Positions 21,901 through 36,143 are shown, numbered from the stretch's first letter. The stretch is DNA of 64,000 nt from Diphasiastrum complanatum (GCA_029204225.1 CM055095.1:36545078-36609077); one strand, 5' to 3'. Notes: generated from the sequence alone by a model not told the origin. Program-made: numbers and translations.

Positions 21901-23483
21901 GATGCAATACTCAATGGCGTGACTTATTAGCTTCATTATTATAATCAAATCAACGTATAACGACTTAGAAGGAAAGAATACAAGATTAATGTAATATTGC
22001 ATCTGGGCTGCAAAAAAAGTACCAAATTTTGAAGAGTAAACTGAGTAATATAAACATATTGGACAACATCAAACCTGTCCACAGATTTATGCTCCAGCTC
22101 AAAATCAATCTTGCGCCAATCTTTTCCTTTCTCCTGCAGCAACACTTCTCGTGGTTTGGCATTGCCAAATGGGTTGACCCTTGGTCGAGGCTTCACTGGA
22201 AGATCAATAGAGGAATCTGGCGTCGCTGGTCGGCTTGAATGACTGCTTGAAGGACGGCTATCTTTATCCCTTGTAGACAGATCTGAGCCAATCTTCCTCC
22301 AATCTTGCCCTTTTTCTGCAAGCACATCTTCTCGAGGTCTGGCAGCTCCAAAAGGATTAGATTTCGCCTTGGGCTGTGTTGCATCTGCAAAATCAGTTAG
22401 GGTTTTAACTTTCAGAAGTAAGCTTTCATCGTCATCAACGTTGCGACTGCGTGGTTGCAGCACCAGGCGCGGTCTTTCTGATACATTTGAAAACCCATTT
22501 TGTGCTTGCTCTCTTCTAGACCAGCGATCCGTATCAGGACCTGAATCCCATCCTCTATTCACAAGAGGCGCAGAGCTTGGCACAAACTTTTTGGTGGATC
22601 CCCAGTCGCCAGCTTCATCTGCTCGTGAGTTCAGACCTCTAAAAGGAACATCTTCAAATCCACCACTCCTTCGTGGCGCCTCTTCATACCCACTCTTCCT
22701 GGAAGGCGCTTCTTGATACCCGCCTCCACTTCTCCGTAAGGGGGCTTCTTCATAACCCCTCCTGGTGTCGTCAAAGCCAAATCCTGAGCTCTTTCGATCA
22801 AAGCCATTGGAAGGGGTAAATTTCTTTGAAGAACCCCAATTTTCGACCTCATCTGCCCTTGAAGGCAAATCACGATCACTAGATCGGCCGCCTCTTCGAT
22901 CATCATCATACCCACCTCCACCTTGAGAAGGCACAAACTTTTTCGTCGCCCCCCAATCATCGGTCTCATCTGCCCGGGATGGCCCATCGTACCCTGCCGC
23001 TGCCTTTTCCCTCTCAAATCCACCTCCAAATCCCCGATCCCGACTTCGTTCATCATAGCCGCGATCCCCATCCCTATCCCTATCGCCTCTTTCGTGATCC
23101 CTATCACCGCCACCGCCTCTGTATCCTCCATAATCCTTGAACCCCCCACCCAGACCACCATACTGCGGCTCTTCATCAGATCTATCCCTTGGGCCTGTTG
23201 GCAACATCATCATCTCATTGGGGGTAAGCTTGTTAGTGTCAGTAATCTGCTTCGTTTTGCCGCCACCGGGACCAACATACTTGCCTGTCACAAGCTCCGA
23301 GAGTGAAATTGCTTGATTCTTCTTCTTCTTCTGAGGCTTGGCTGAAACAGCTTCCCCCAAGGTGGGGAAGGCCTCAGTGGCAGGGCCAAAAGCAGCTGCT
23401 GCTGCAGCCGTATCTTTGGCCTCGGCGTCTGCGCGCTCCGCATCGGCTGCCCAGGCACCAGCGCCACTCCATGGCTTCGACAT
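17526..23483 (-). CDS. eIF4B: Eukaryotic translation initiation factor 4B, plant type (2 coding exons)
   Basis: Coding exons 23483-22075 and 17916-17526 join to 599 residues. Donor AG/GTTTGATG and acceptor TTTCAG/GCC restore one arginine codon (AG+G), so phase fits exactly. The start ATG gives MSKPWSGAGAW, the conserved plant eIF4B N-terminus. Landmarks: LSELVTGKYVGPGGG (61-75), a Gly/Arg/Asp-rich region (109-200), three SRADE...W-G-x-x-KKF-x-PS repeats (about 169, 208, 286), and two NPFG-x-A-x-PRE...EKG-x-DWRKI repeats (376-399 and 437-460). Exon 2 supplies a charged coiled-coil (EEEKKLKEEID) and an Arg-rich tail ending MPRRR. eIF4B is a cytosolic RNA-binding cofactor that stimulates eIF4A/eIF4F helicase during 43S recruitment. 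No internal stop is seen; the gene looks intact. Confidence 0.93.
18874..18935. repeat. (GA)31 microsatellite in the eIF4B intron
   Basis: Uninterrupted GA dinucleotides over about 62 bp. It reads as CT on the gene's transcribed strand. Confidence 0.97.
19408..19668 (+). pseudogene. BED-type zinc finger fragment, hAT-transposase-like
   Basis: 86-codon plus-strand frame. DQLWDHVT is followed by RWTCNYCGKDYLGG and RIKAHLLRLHG, giving the CX2C...HX4H ligands and the flanking tryptophan of a BED finger, as at the N-terminus of plant hAT transposases and BED-containing domesticated proteins. The frame ends after THAPASLLV with no transposase core. It lies antisense in the eIF4B intron. No terminal inverted repeats or 8-bp target duplication were found. 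Remnant of a hAT element or of a captured gene. Confidence 0.75.
20600..20870 (+). repeat. LTR-like promoter segment with (CTT)n
   Basis: A TATA-like TATTTATATG near 20714 is followed by CT-rich leader sequence and a short (CTT)7 run at 20801-20823, an arrangement like the LTRs elsewhere in the window. No borders or primer site were found. Confidence 0.3.
21167..21430 (+). pseudogene. Acidic tail fragment, possibly the same hAT-like unit
   Basis: One frame gives SSRRAAKAEEASAAGPSSQ, then a shift gives DEEEGETEEEEDEDESGESS. Basic-then-acidic low-complexity tails occur at C-termini of hAT proteins. The link to the BED finger 1.5 kb upstream rests only on order and strand. Confidence 0.35.
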
Positions 23484-23660
23484 TCCTTCTTCTTCGCCTC
23501 AGATCTGGTCGCAAGAAACACAGAGATGGCGAGAGCTTTCGCTGCTGCTGGCGAGCTGAGCAGCTCGAAGAATGAAAATACAAAGAGAAAGCAAGGAACC
23601 CTAATTCAAACTCTTTTCACTCATCATATAAATAAGATAAAATAAAATAAAATGTGTGAG
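23484..23660 (-). promoter_or_regulatory. eIF4B 5' UTR and core promoter
   Basis: A TATA-like TTTATATG lies at 23632-23625 on the minus strand, about 142 bases upstream of the ATG, and the intervening leader is CT/GA-rich. The region immediately upstream is A/T-rich (AAATA repeats). Confidence 0.45.
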
Positions 23661-24329
23661 GGAGGGGAGGGGCCATGTCGCATAATGGCATGTGGGTCGC
23701 CTACCTTTTGTGCTTTGCCACATGGACAATGTGAGGGAAGGGTGAAAGCTTGATGCCTTGAGCACACTTGCAAGGCTCTTAGTCTCAGCCTTGAATTTTC
23801 AAAGCATGACATGGTTTCAAGCGTGCCATTCTTGGATTTTGTCACAAACGTTAACTTTCAAATTTGCCATGTTTCCTTGATTAACCACTGAAAAGACTCC
23901 ATGTCATAAGGAGTGACGTGGTCAGGGCTCCCTTCCCTCTCCATGAGGTCAAAGGTTTGAATCCAATTTACCATACAAACCTTGTTGGCTTAAAACTTTG
24001 CATGTGCGACCTATACAGATTGTACCAACCCAAGCTCTTGCAAAGTTGAATCGTACATGTTGTATCAATCACACATTGCGAGTTCATGTGTATCTAGATA
24101 GATCTAGATCAAGCTGAATAAGTGTGAGCGATTTGGCACCCTGCGTTTGTAAGTCTAACCTAGTCATCACGTTGTTATTTCATTTATGGATAGCAATAAA
24201 AGTGACTTTTAGGCCATTTGAAGGAATTAAATGGTATAGAGGCCTGAAGAAACAAAACATTTCTATTACCAAAGCTTTGCTAGCTTTCAACTCTCAATTT
24301 GACGAAAAGACATGAAGCGAAAATGTTCG
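23661..24329. other. Intergenic, no gene seen
   Basis: Nothing coding recognised. It separates the eIF4B promoter from the next copia LTR. Confidence 0.5.
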
Positions 24330-25154
24330 CGAACATCACGACAAGACACAAAACGAAAATGTTCGCAACACGAAATCCTTCGTGCTCCAAAGGACCAAGA
24401 AGATCAACCGAGTACCATGAAGTACAAATCCTTCATCTGATATGGTGACATCAGCAGAAGAGCTTTAGGACGTGGCTAATCCACCACTCTTGTAATCTAT
24501 GATTAGCTTAATCTGTCTGATCAGGAATGTTACTCGAAGCGACATGAAAAAGTTCGTGAAATATATATATTTTTGCTAGATGCATTAAACACTTACAGAT
24601 AGATGAAAAATACATAATACAAGTCCGCCTGTGAGCGAGACAATTTTGTAAGAGGATCAATAGATCCAAGAAGTTCGCTAGTAAGCGAGACACTATTCGT
24701 GGGAGAATATTATTTCTCTCACGCCAATGCGCTGTGTGGGTCTGTCACACAGTGCTCAAAATCAAGAGAATCAATAGATGATATTGTAGTTATCATGCAC
24801 ATATTATTCTGAATTTTGTCTGATCTCGAGTGAATTGTTGTCTGCTATTGTTCGTGTCTCACGTTTACTTGTTTTATCAATTCCGCACACTGGTTCAATC
24901 TTGTTGAATGTTGTATTAATCTATAACGTAGATCAGCAGTATCTATCTACATTCTAGAGGATTGTAGGAATGATATAGCAGGCAGTGACCAGCAATCATA
25001 TATGAACTCCATCCGAACTGATTTCGTTTGCGATTGTTTTCGCTTCGCATTTCGTTTCGCTTCACGATTACTTCGCTTTGTTTTGTTTTGTTTCGTTTCG
25101 TTTCATCTCAGAGCCTGATTGATCTTTGCACAATTTTTCTATCAATATTTTCCA
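24330..25154 (+). repeat. Copia family-B 5' LTR (5' border uncertain)
   Basis: Placed by the primer site that follows. It carries short GAGCGAGACA repeats (24634, 24684) and a TCAATTCCGCAC block near 24877 that also occur before 52805, defining a second LTR family. It ends with CA about four bases before the PBS. Confidence 0.55.
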
Positions 25155-25158
25155 TTAG

Positions 25159-25170
25159 TGGTATCAAAGC
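25159..25170 (+). promoter_or_regulatory. Primer-binding site, initiator tRNA-Met type
   Basis: TGGTATCAAAGC differs by one base from the standard copia PBS. It is followed by about 100 bases of leader and then the gag ATG at 25267. Confidence 0.8.
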
Positions 25171-25266
25171 CTGTCATAGTCTGACATAGCCACAAAGCTA
25201 TTAGATCCAGGAGGCTAAGCATTCAAGACAAAGAACCATTAACGAGTGAGAACACAATACAAGACA

Positions 25267-26036
25267 ATGGCTTCAATAAGCAGTATACAATCAAAGATCT
25301 GTACAATCATCGACTCATCAGGATCTAACTTCCTAGCATGGAAGGTTAAGACCTCGCTTATACTAAAGGGAGAAGGATTATTTCCCTAGGTAGATGGCAC
25401 CGAGGAGATGCCTACAACAACAGGCAAGGAGCTACGCGAATGGAGAGAGAAGAATGACAAGGCAGTAGCCGTGTTATCATCATCCGTCGAGGATAGCCTG
25501 ACTCTTGACCTGGCTACACTCTCTAAAGCAAAAGAGATGTGGGATACTTTACTCACAAGATTTCAGACGAAATCACGCAGTCAGATCATGCTACTCGAAG
25601 ATCAGTTGAAAATCTGCAATGGGATGGCAAAGACCTCACTTCCTTTATCAGGAAGATGAAAGATTTGTTCCTTTCATTACACAATTCTAGAGTAGAAAAT
25701 GCAATATCAACATAGAAGCAGTTTACCTATTTCTTAAGAGCTTTACCAAGATCCTTTCAGACAACCAGAACGCTGCTAGCAAAGGATCCTACTATGACAC
25801 TCAAAAAGGCAGCTGTCGAGATTCGAGAGGAAGTCGAAGCTTGAGAGCACCTTGATCACAAGGATGCTTCTAACCAAGCCCTCTACAGCAACAAGGAGAA
25901 GACTAAGAAGCAATTCAAGCCTAAGAGGCAGTCAAACCGAAAGTAGAATCGAGACCAACAATCAGAAGGAGCCAGCAAAGGCAAATGGAGGAACAAAGAA
26001 AAGCCGAAATAGCATAGTGTAGACAAGAAGACATGC
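25267..26036 (+). pseudogene. Copia family-B gag, capsid region
   Basis: ATG at 25267 opens SGSNFLAWKVKTSLILKGEG, the copia gag N-terminal motif. A TGG-to-TAG change near 25388 stops it; the frame resumes with KELREWREKNDKAVAVLSSS and EMWDTLLTRFQ (UBN2-type gag). A frameshift near 25650 and further stops follow. Confidence 0.85.
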
Positions 26037-26695
26037 GTGAGATGCAAACGCGAAGGACATATTGTTGATTCGTGTTGGCTAAATCCGAAAATTGAGTGTA
26101 TCCACTGTCATAAGAAGGGTCTTGTAGCCATGGACTGTTGCCTGAACCCAAGAAACAAACAAGCTCAAAGTAGACAGGAGAACAACAATAATTCGTCCTA
26201 TGTCGAGGAGCCAGAGAGCTCAAAGATGGGCGAAAAAAGATCAAATCACGGAAATTCGACCGCCTACATTTGTGCAAACATGTGCGCAGTGAGGTAATCC
26301 TTGATTCAGGAGCTACCTCGCACTTCGTTACATCAAGACGAATAATGTCTGATTTTCGAAGTGCAGATCCATCAAGAATTATCATTCTTGGAGATGGATC
26401 AAAGCATCAAGTGAATGGTATTGGTTCACTATGGCTCAACACAGACGACAAAGACAGACAACTCAAAGACATTCTATTCGTGCCTACACTGCAGCAGGAC
26501 TTGCTATTAGTGGCAAGAATAGCTGATGTTGGGATGCATGTAATGTTCTTAGACGAAGCATGCAATGTTGTTGATGCAAGCACTAGTACACTGATCACTC
26601 AGGGGAGAAGAAAAGACAGCCTATATTACTTGAAGGTACACCTACCTGCAAATCAAGTGCATCAAACCCATGATGATTCGTCAGATATTCTATGA
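26037..26695 (+). pseudogene. Copia family-B double zinc knuckle and protease
   Basis: Two consecutive knuckle-like motifs: CVRCKREGHIVDSC, then WLNPKIECIHCHKKGL...C, where the second has lost its histidine (GL for GH). The protease follows in another frame with LDSGATSHF, the copia D-S-G triad, and continues with LGDGSKHQVNGIG and LQQDLLLVARIADVG. The two-knuckle WxNPxIxCxHC arrangement also appears near 53500 and, broken, near 37850. Confidence 0.85.
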
Positions 26696-27628
26696 CACAG
26701 GAGACTATGCCATATGAACTCAATGACACTATATCAAGCAAGCCATCATGGAGCAATCACAGGGGTGAGCATCTCGAATGCAACCAGTTCGATGACCTGT
26801 GATGCATATATGAAGGGTAAGATGTCACGTACTCCTTTTGTCAAGGACTCCTACAGAACGACAAAGATTTTGGAGCTTGTACATTCAAACATCTATGGAC
26901 CTTTCAACACGATCTCAATAGGAGGCTCGAAATATTATATCACCTTTATTGATAATTACAGTAAGTTTGTCAAAGTCTACTTCATTCACAATAAATCAGA
27001 AGCATTTGACAAATTCACAGAGTATGTGAAGTGGACAGAAAGATGCACATGAAGTAAGGTGAAGCAGATCAGAACAGATCGGGGTGGAGAATACATCTCA
27101 AACCTATTCACTGATTTTTACAATGATTGAAGAATCATTCACAGAAGAACTGCATCTTATACACCACAGCACAACGATATTGCAGAAAGAAAGAATGTGA
27201 CTCTTATGGAAGCTGCTAGGTGCATGATGGCCTATTCGAAGGCTCCAAGAGTGTTGTGGGCTGAAGCAGTAGCTACAGCTGCTTACATTCAGAACAGGAC
27301 AAGAAAATATGGTGTTCCTCACACAACACCACATGAATTATGGTGGGGTAGAAAACCCAATCTGACTCATATTGAAATCTTTGGTTGTGCAGCTTATGCA
27401 CATGCTCCTGACAAGCTTCGAAAGAAGCTTGATGAAAAAGCAGAACAAGGATATCTTGTAGGATATGACAATCATTCGTCATACTACAGAGTCTATATGC
27501 CAGAGACAAACACAGTGAAGATACTCAGAGACGTCAAATTCGATGAGAGCAGAACAATGGCCAACAATGATCCCGTCAGTTATGAAGTCCTTGGAAGACA
27601 ATACTATGATTTACCAACTATGACATAG
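26696..27628 (+). pseudogene. Copia family-B integrase
   Basis: Zinc-binding region reads RRLCHMN...CDAYMKGK. The core has HSNIYGPF where the first catalytic Asp is expected (HSD), so one DDE residue is Asn; the change needs only G to A. TDRGGEYIS keeps the second Asp and AERKN the Glu. Stops at about 26695, 27050 and 27129 break it. The C-terminal GYLVGYDNHSSYYRVY and DVKFDESR segments are intact and in frame from 27197. Confidence 0.9.
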
Positions 27629-27659
27629 GGAGCAGAGGATGAACACTCAAACGAAGATG

Positions 27660-28075
27660 TTTGAGTTGCACATCATTTGAGTGACGAATCAGACGAAGAA
27701 AGATTCACATGTCAGCCTATTGCTAAAACACCTGTAAACCGAAATGGTTCCAGACCTAGCAGATCAGATAAAGACAGGAGCATTGCAGTACCAGAAGGAT
27801 CTCCTAGAAGATCGACAAGAGGACGAAGAGCGCCAACAAGATTTGTGCCAAGTAGCATAGCTTCTACGTCAGAAGAGTTTGTGGATTCCGTGGAGAACCA
27901 CAGACATTCGAGGAAGCAATTGAATGTCCAGAGAAGGACAAATGGATCCAAGCCATGAATGAGGAGATGGAATCCATGAGGGAGAATGAGGTATGGACGT
28001 TGTAGCCATTACCAGATGAGCAAAAGACAGTACAATGCAAGTGGGTATACAAGCTTTATAAGGCACCAAAGAAAT
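27660..28075 (+). pseudogene. Copia family-B linker and RT start, truncated
   Basis: Linker RRSTRGRRAPTRFVP, then, after a frameshift near 27895, FEEAIECPEKDKWIQAMNEE and CKWVYK, the first 50 residues of copia reverse transcriptase. Similarity stops near 28065 in unrelated AT-rich DNA. The rest of RT, RNase H and the 3' LTR are missing. Confidence 0.85.
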
Positions 28076-29950
28076 GAAATACACTTTGTGACATGTCATA
28101 TGAAAGCTTGCCCCACATTAATCCACCATGGATCAATATTTGTCTTTCTAGTGTAGTGAAAGTGTGTTCATATGAATCATATTATTATTTTTTTGAGTCT
28201 CAAGGGCTTTCATGTGATGTTTTTTTTTCAATTTAATAATTTAAAGTTTTGGCTAAATTTGACTTTGGTCTCTACATTTTTGTTTTAATTTAATGCCCAA
28301 GTTGTTTATTCTTGGATTATAAGTTATATTATATTATTGATTGTATATTGTCATGTTGGAATTCAATAAGTGCTCAATACTATCTCCCACCCAAATAGGT
28401 GATGATTTTATGGCATTTGTTTGATGTTTGCTTTTGGTGACATGTTGTCGACACATTTATTGTTTGTAATGGATTGTGTTAGAAAAAGTGTGGATGAAAT
28501 GTTGCTTATATAAAAGTTGAAATTTATTGTGTTTTTGTTTTTAATCTTTTAAAAAGTATGTAGGAAGATTGGTAGTAATAAGTATTTGCATAATTAGTTG
28601 TCATTGATGGGAATATCAAAAGGTGTTCAATTTAATTTTTTCAAGTTATTGTTTTTTGTGATAAAATCTCTTAATATTTTAAGGGCCTTCATCAATGAAC
28701 TTGAGTTTGCTTTTAATCACTTTTGTTTTGTATATGAGGGCAAGATTCTTAAATTTAATTTAATTTTTTGTAAAGATGACGATCATGCTAGGCCTTGTGG
28801 CATGGTTTTTTTTTTTGCAATGAGGGCATTGATTGCCAACAAGTTTGTTTTACGCAACTTGTTTAATGTTTTGTGGCAAAGGTAAAGTGATCACATATCT
28901 ATCATCCAAAGGTTGTAATATAGTAATTCAAAAGGATGGTATTTAAAAAATTTCACAAATATAAGTAGATCTTGATCATACACCAATTGAAAAGATGTTT
29001 GATTGGTGCTACATTTGTATGTAGTTTTGAAAGTTCACAAAGCAATGTATAGCTTGTTTATAATTTGATTTGTGCTTTTACATTATTTTTTTTTTCAACA
29101 TGGCATAAAATTTAATTAGAAAATTTGGTTTGGCCATTGCCTTTTGGTCGATAGGATGTATTGAAAAGGTGAATTATAAAAAAAAAAATTAATTGTATCT
29201 TGATGATCTCGCTTACAAAGTGAGTTTTTCGATCTTTGACTATTTTCATTAGACATATGAAGTGTGATATTTTTTGTACAAAATTTTGGTGGTGGACTTA
29301 ACATTAGATATGTGCACTACCTTTGTTTCTATCCATTGGTAAGATAATTTGTAGCCACGATGATGCATCAAGCTTAGGGTATTGTTGTTAAAACAAATAA
29401 ATACTATATGCTCATTTAAAAATCAAATCCCTCACTCATATTTTTCCACTTTTTTATACTTATGAGAAAAAAAGATACAAGAGAAATGTTGTAGACACAT
29501 TTATTGGAAATGTTTTGAACCATAAACAATCATAGTGGCCATTTATTATTCACAAAACAAACACTAAGAAAAGGCACTTTTCCCTTGAAAACATTAACTT
29601 AACATGACATAAAATGAGATCACTACACACAACTAATATTGTTAAAAATTTGGCTAGTTTGAAAGTAAAAAAACTACAAGAGCTCTCGATGTGAAAAGCA
29701 TGACTTGCACATTTCCTTTGTTGTCTTATTTTTACTTCTATAATACAAATTTGAAATTATGAGTATCCCTACAACATGCTCCAATACAAGGGGTCTTCCT
29801 ACTTGTTCAAGATTATTTGTCACTTGCAAAATTATAGCTCTTAGTCTTATAATGGAAGAGAAGGAAATTCTCCATCCTAATTGGCATGTTCATAAAGTCC
29901 TGCTCCTATCTTCTCATTCCCAACCATCATAGCCATCCATTCCACCTTTG
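28076..29950. other. AT-rich intergenic DNA
   Basis: No protein-like frame and no repeat structure beyond T-rich homopolymers. It includes the H2B downstream region at its right end. Confidence 0.5.
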
Positions 29951-30114
29951 TAACAGGGTTGAGTTTAATATCAACCATTACATTAACATCTACACTTTCT
30001 AAATTGAAAAAATTAAAAATCATATCATACTTGGAAATCCTGAAACTGAAGGTTGCGATTCAAGTGAAACGTGGTATCGATAGACACCGTTTTCCTGAAA
30101 ATACACGTCCCAGC

Positions 30115-30534
30115 CTAAGCGCTTGTGAACTTTGTAACAGCTTTGGTACCCTCGGACACGGCATGCTTGGCCAGTTCCCCAGGCAGAATCAACCTCACGG
30201 CGGTCTGAATCTCCCGGGACGTGATGGTAGGCTTCTTGTTGTAACGGGCAAGCTTGGACGCTTCCTGCGCAAGCTTCTCAAAGATATCATTAATGAAGCT
30301 GTTCATGATTCCCATAGCTTTACTGGAAATACCCGTATCAGGGTGCACTTGCTTGAGCACCTTAAAGATATAAATCTTGTAGGTCTCAACGCTGCGCTTG
30401 ACGCGCTTCTTCTTGCCTCCCTCCTTGGCAGGGGCCTTGGGGGCCTTCTCAGCCTTGGGCTTCTTTTCAACGGGCTTCTTCGCTGCCTTCTCGGAAGGCT
30501 TCTCCAGGGGCTTTTTCTCTGCCTTGGGCGCCAT
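30115..30534 (-). CDS. Histone H2B
   Basis: 139 residues, no intron, ATG in a strong context (GTTGCC before it, G after it). The N-terminal tail (1-48) is Lys/Ala/Pro-rich with repeated EKP/KKP units typical of plant H2B. The histone fold runs from [20 protein letters not shown] (48-67) through [15 protein letters not shown] to [20 protein letters not shown]. The C-terminus AVTKFTSA places the ubiquitin-acceptor lysine at 135. It packages DNA in the nucleosome with H2A. No key residue is missing; the gene looks functional. Plant H2B genes are multicopy, so no locus symbol is given. Confidence 0.97.
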   Translation of the reverse strand: MAPKAEKKPLEKPSEKAAKKPVEKKPKAEKAPKAPAKEGGKKKRVKRSVETYKIYIFKVLKQVHPDTGISSKAMGIMNSFINDIFEKLAQEASKLARYNKKPTITSREIQTAVRLILPGELAKHAVSEGTKAVTKFTSA

Positions 30535-30617
30535 GGCAACAGACTTTATCTAATAAAAATGGATCGCGCAAGAAATGAACGAACTGGCGATGGAAGTAAA
30601 GGAAAGAGGGGAAAGGT

Positions 30618-30697
30618 CTTATAGAAAGCAAAGGCACAGCTGAAGCCCCATCGGCGGGGATTGCCAACGTGGCGATTGTATGGAGCCGTTTCATTGG
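30618..30697 (-). promoter_or_regulatory. H2B core promoter: CCAAT and TATA boxes
   Basis: On the minus strand CCAAT is at 30697-30693 and TATAAG at 30623-30618, about 160 and 84 bases upstream of the ATG. GCCACGTTGGC near 30668 contains an ACGT core like elements of plant histone promoters. Spacing fits a normal S-phase histone gene promoter. Confidence 0.6.
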
Positions 30698-30857
30698 TTG
30701 GAATCGGAAGCCCAGGATCGGGTCTGTGCCATTGAAAGCTACCCACGTACCCAAGATCGTTTTATTTGAACATTCCTCATAACATCAACATTTTAAGCTG
30801 GAACAATGTGTGTTGTGCCCATCAAATCAAGAAAAAGTAGAATGAAAAAAAGTAATA

Positions 30858-31079
30858 ATGGCTTTTTATTGGTGCAAGCCTTGTCACATCCTCTTACAAA
30901 GGACAGTTGCTTGGGCCCTAGGTTTTCACTTCTTCGTGTTTTTGAAAGAGGCGAGTTGTTGCAATGATGGTGGAGTTTGCATAGTGCGAACGGCTGCTTG
31001 GGCCTTGGATTTTCAATTCCTTGTTTTCTTGAGGGAGGCGAGTTGTTGCAAAGATGGTGGAGCATGCATGGCAGGGTAG
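30858..31079 (+). other. Short ORF with two 29-residue repeats, uncertain coding status
   Basis: ATG-initiated 73-codon frame built from two copies of an 87-bp direct repeat; because 87 is divisible by three, both copies translate alike (AWALxFxFxVFLxEASCCxDGG). A diverged third copy continues after the stop to about 31120. No family is recognised and the antisense frame is also open, so it may be only a tandem repeat in noncoding DNA. Confidence 0.3.
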
Positions 31080-31125
31080 GTGCCTATGTTTTTTCACTTT
31101 CTCATGTGTTTGAGAGAGGCAAGTG
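30903..31125. repeat. 87-bp imperfect tandem repeat, about 2.5 copies
   Basis: GCTTGGGCC starts at 30909 and 30996; GAGGCGAGTTGTTGCAA follows in each. The third partial copy is weaker. Confidence 0.8.
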
Positions 31126-31502
31126 TTTTTCAGCAGGATGTTCTGCTTGCTTCTTTATGGTTGTTGTGCTCCATTGTGTCTCTCATGTGTAGGGTGCATG
31201 CTGCATGTTATGGTTGTGCCAACGTGGAGCATGAGCTGGATGAAAGATGAATGTTTGGCAAGCATTCATGTGATTCAGATTTTCGTTGTATGGGTGTTGC
31301 ATTCTAGTTTTTAGCATAGAGGTCAATGTTTTTCTAGTGCTTTCATTCGATTGTGGCCAGTTTGTAGATTGTTGGAAGGTTTTTGTTTTTGGCAGCTTTT
31401 GCAAGGTACAATCAATTGGGTTTTTTTTAGCTTGTGTTAGTTCCAATTGTTAGTCCTCAGTTTGATAGCTTTTGATTTCGGTTTTCTAATGTATGTGTAT
31501 TG

Positions 31503-31735
31503 AGAATCATGTGGCTGTGAAAGGTTCATGTTTGCATTGTGAACGTTTTGAAAATGTCTGGGAAATCTTTGCAGCCTTCACTGCTTTTGAAGGTATGCAT
31601 TCTGGAATCTGGTCAGTCTCATAGCATGTGATTTCAGTTCCATGATGTACATGTACTAAGAAACATGTGGTTCTGAAAGGTTGATGCTTGCATGGCCAAC
31701 GTTTGAAAAAGTTTTGCAAAATCTCTGAAGATTAG
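31503..31735. repeat. Diverged direct repeat, offset about 157 bp
   Basis: A block of about 70 bp starting with ATGTGG-CTGAAAGGTT at 31505 recurs at 31661. It is noncoding. Confidence 0.6.
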
Positions 31736-31739
31736 TTGA

Positions 31740-34880
<3,141 letters not shown>

Positions 34881-36143
34881 CTTTTCATATATTGCTCTCA
34901 TAAACTATCATTAAACTGAATGATAGTTATAAGCTTACATAGTGGAATGTATCTTTGGCATGAAAGGACTCCTGTGGTCTACTCTATCGAGACATAATGC
35001 TTAGCGTTTGTTAGGATTGAAGCATATACCGATCATAGGTGCTACACCTCTACCTTATGCATCTATAGAACAAACGAAGGAATCAGTGTTTTCTATCATA
35101 CCTTGATAGATAGTATTGACAATGGTTAATGACATTCAAACGATCTGCGGATAACTCACATTTTGCTTTATTACATGAACTCATCTATAAAGTATTGTTG
35201 TGGTAATGCATGAAATAGTAGCGAATACCTTATGGCATCTTCACACGATAATGCTTCCACCTCAATCCAGGTATCAGCCTTTATCCATGCTACCAAATAG
35301 TATCACTATCTTGACAAATCAAAAACATTATTAAACGTTGTTTTTTGTTCCGATAATACCTTGATTATTAATTTAACTTGCTTATTTCTTACACAATAGG
35401 TTTTAAACTCGTATCAAATTAACCCAAAATGCATAAATGTACTAGTCTTCTTGGCTTAAGTACTCTTGGAACACATGGATTTGGGCAAGAGTTGATATAG
35501 TCTCCTTCTTTTCATATACTGCTCTCATAAACTATCATCAAACTGATTGATAGCTATAAGCTTACATAGTGGAATGTATCTTTGGCATGAAAGGACTCCT
35601 ACGGTCTACACTACCGAGACATAACGCTTAGCGTTGGTTAGGGTCGAAGCATATACCGATCACAGGTGCTACACCTCTACCTTATGCATCTATAGAACAA
35701 ATGAAGGAATTGGTGTTTTCTATCATACCTTGATAGATAGTATTGACAATGGTTAATGGCATTTAAACAATCTGCAAATTAACTCACATTTTGCTTTTAT
35801 GACATGAACTTATCTATAAAGTATTGTTGTGGTAAGGCATGAAGAATCAATAGTAGTGAATACATTATGGCATCTTCACATGATAACACTTCCACCTCGA
35901 TCCAAGTATGAGCCTTTATCATGCTAGCAAAGAGTATCCCTGTCCTGACAAATCGAAAATGTTATTAAACATTGTTTTTAGCAATTTCGAGTTAATACTT
36001 TGCTTATTAACTTAACTTGTTTGTTGCTTACACGATAGGTTTTAGACTTGTATTGACTTAACCCAAAATGCATAAATGTACTAGTCTTCTTGGCTTAAGT
36101 ACTCTTGGAATGCATGGATTTGTGCAAGAGTTGGTATAGTCTC
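34881..36143. repeat. Tandem duplication of about 627 bp
   Basis: Sequence starting at 34881 (CTTTTCATAT) recurs from 35508 with scattered substitutions and a few small indels, through to about 36143. Both copies end with GCAAGAGTTG-TATAGTCTCC. No coding frame is shared. A partial end of a further copy may lie at 34790. Confidence 0.9.

Larger units (their letters stand above)
17917..22074 (-). other. eIF4B intron (4158 bp) with nested repeats
   Basis: Bounded by GT (22074) and AG (17917) on the minus strand. It contains a (GA)31 array, a plus-strand BED zinc-finger fragment with a detached acidic segment, and a CT/CTT-rich tract, so repeats inserted here have lengthened it without breaking the exons. 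Confidence 0.85.

Noticed and set aside
22369-23575. Several open frames on both strands over eIF4B exon 1
   Set aside because: Shadow frames caused by GC-rich repetitive codons of the Gly/Arg/Asp-rich region.
28598-28885. 95-codon plus-strand frame as a gene
   Set aside because: T-rich low-complexity translation without recognisable motif.
29959-30624. 221-codon plus-strand frame over H2B
   Set aside because: It is the antisense shadow of the H2B gene and its promoter.
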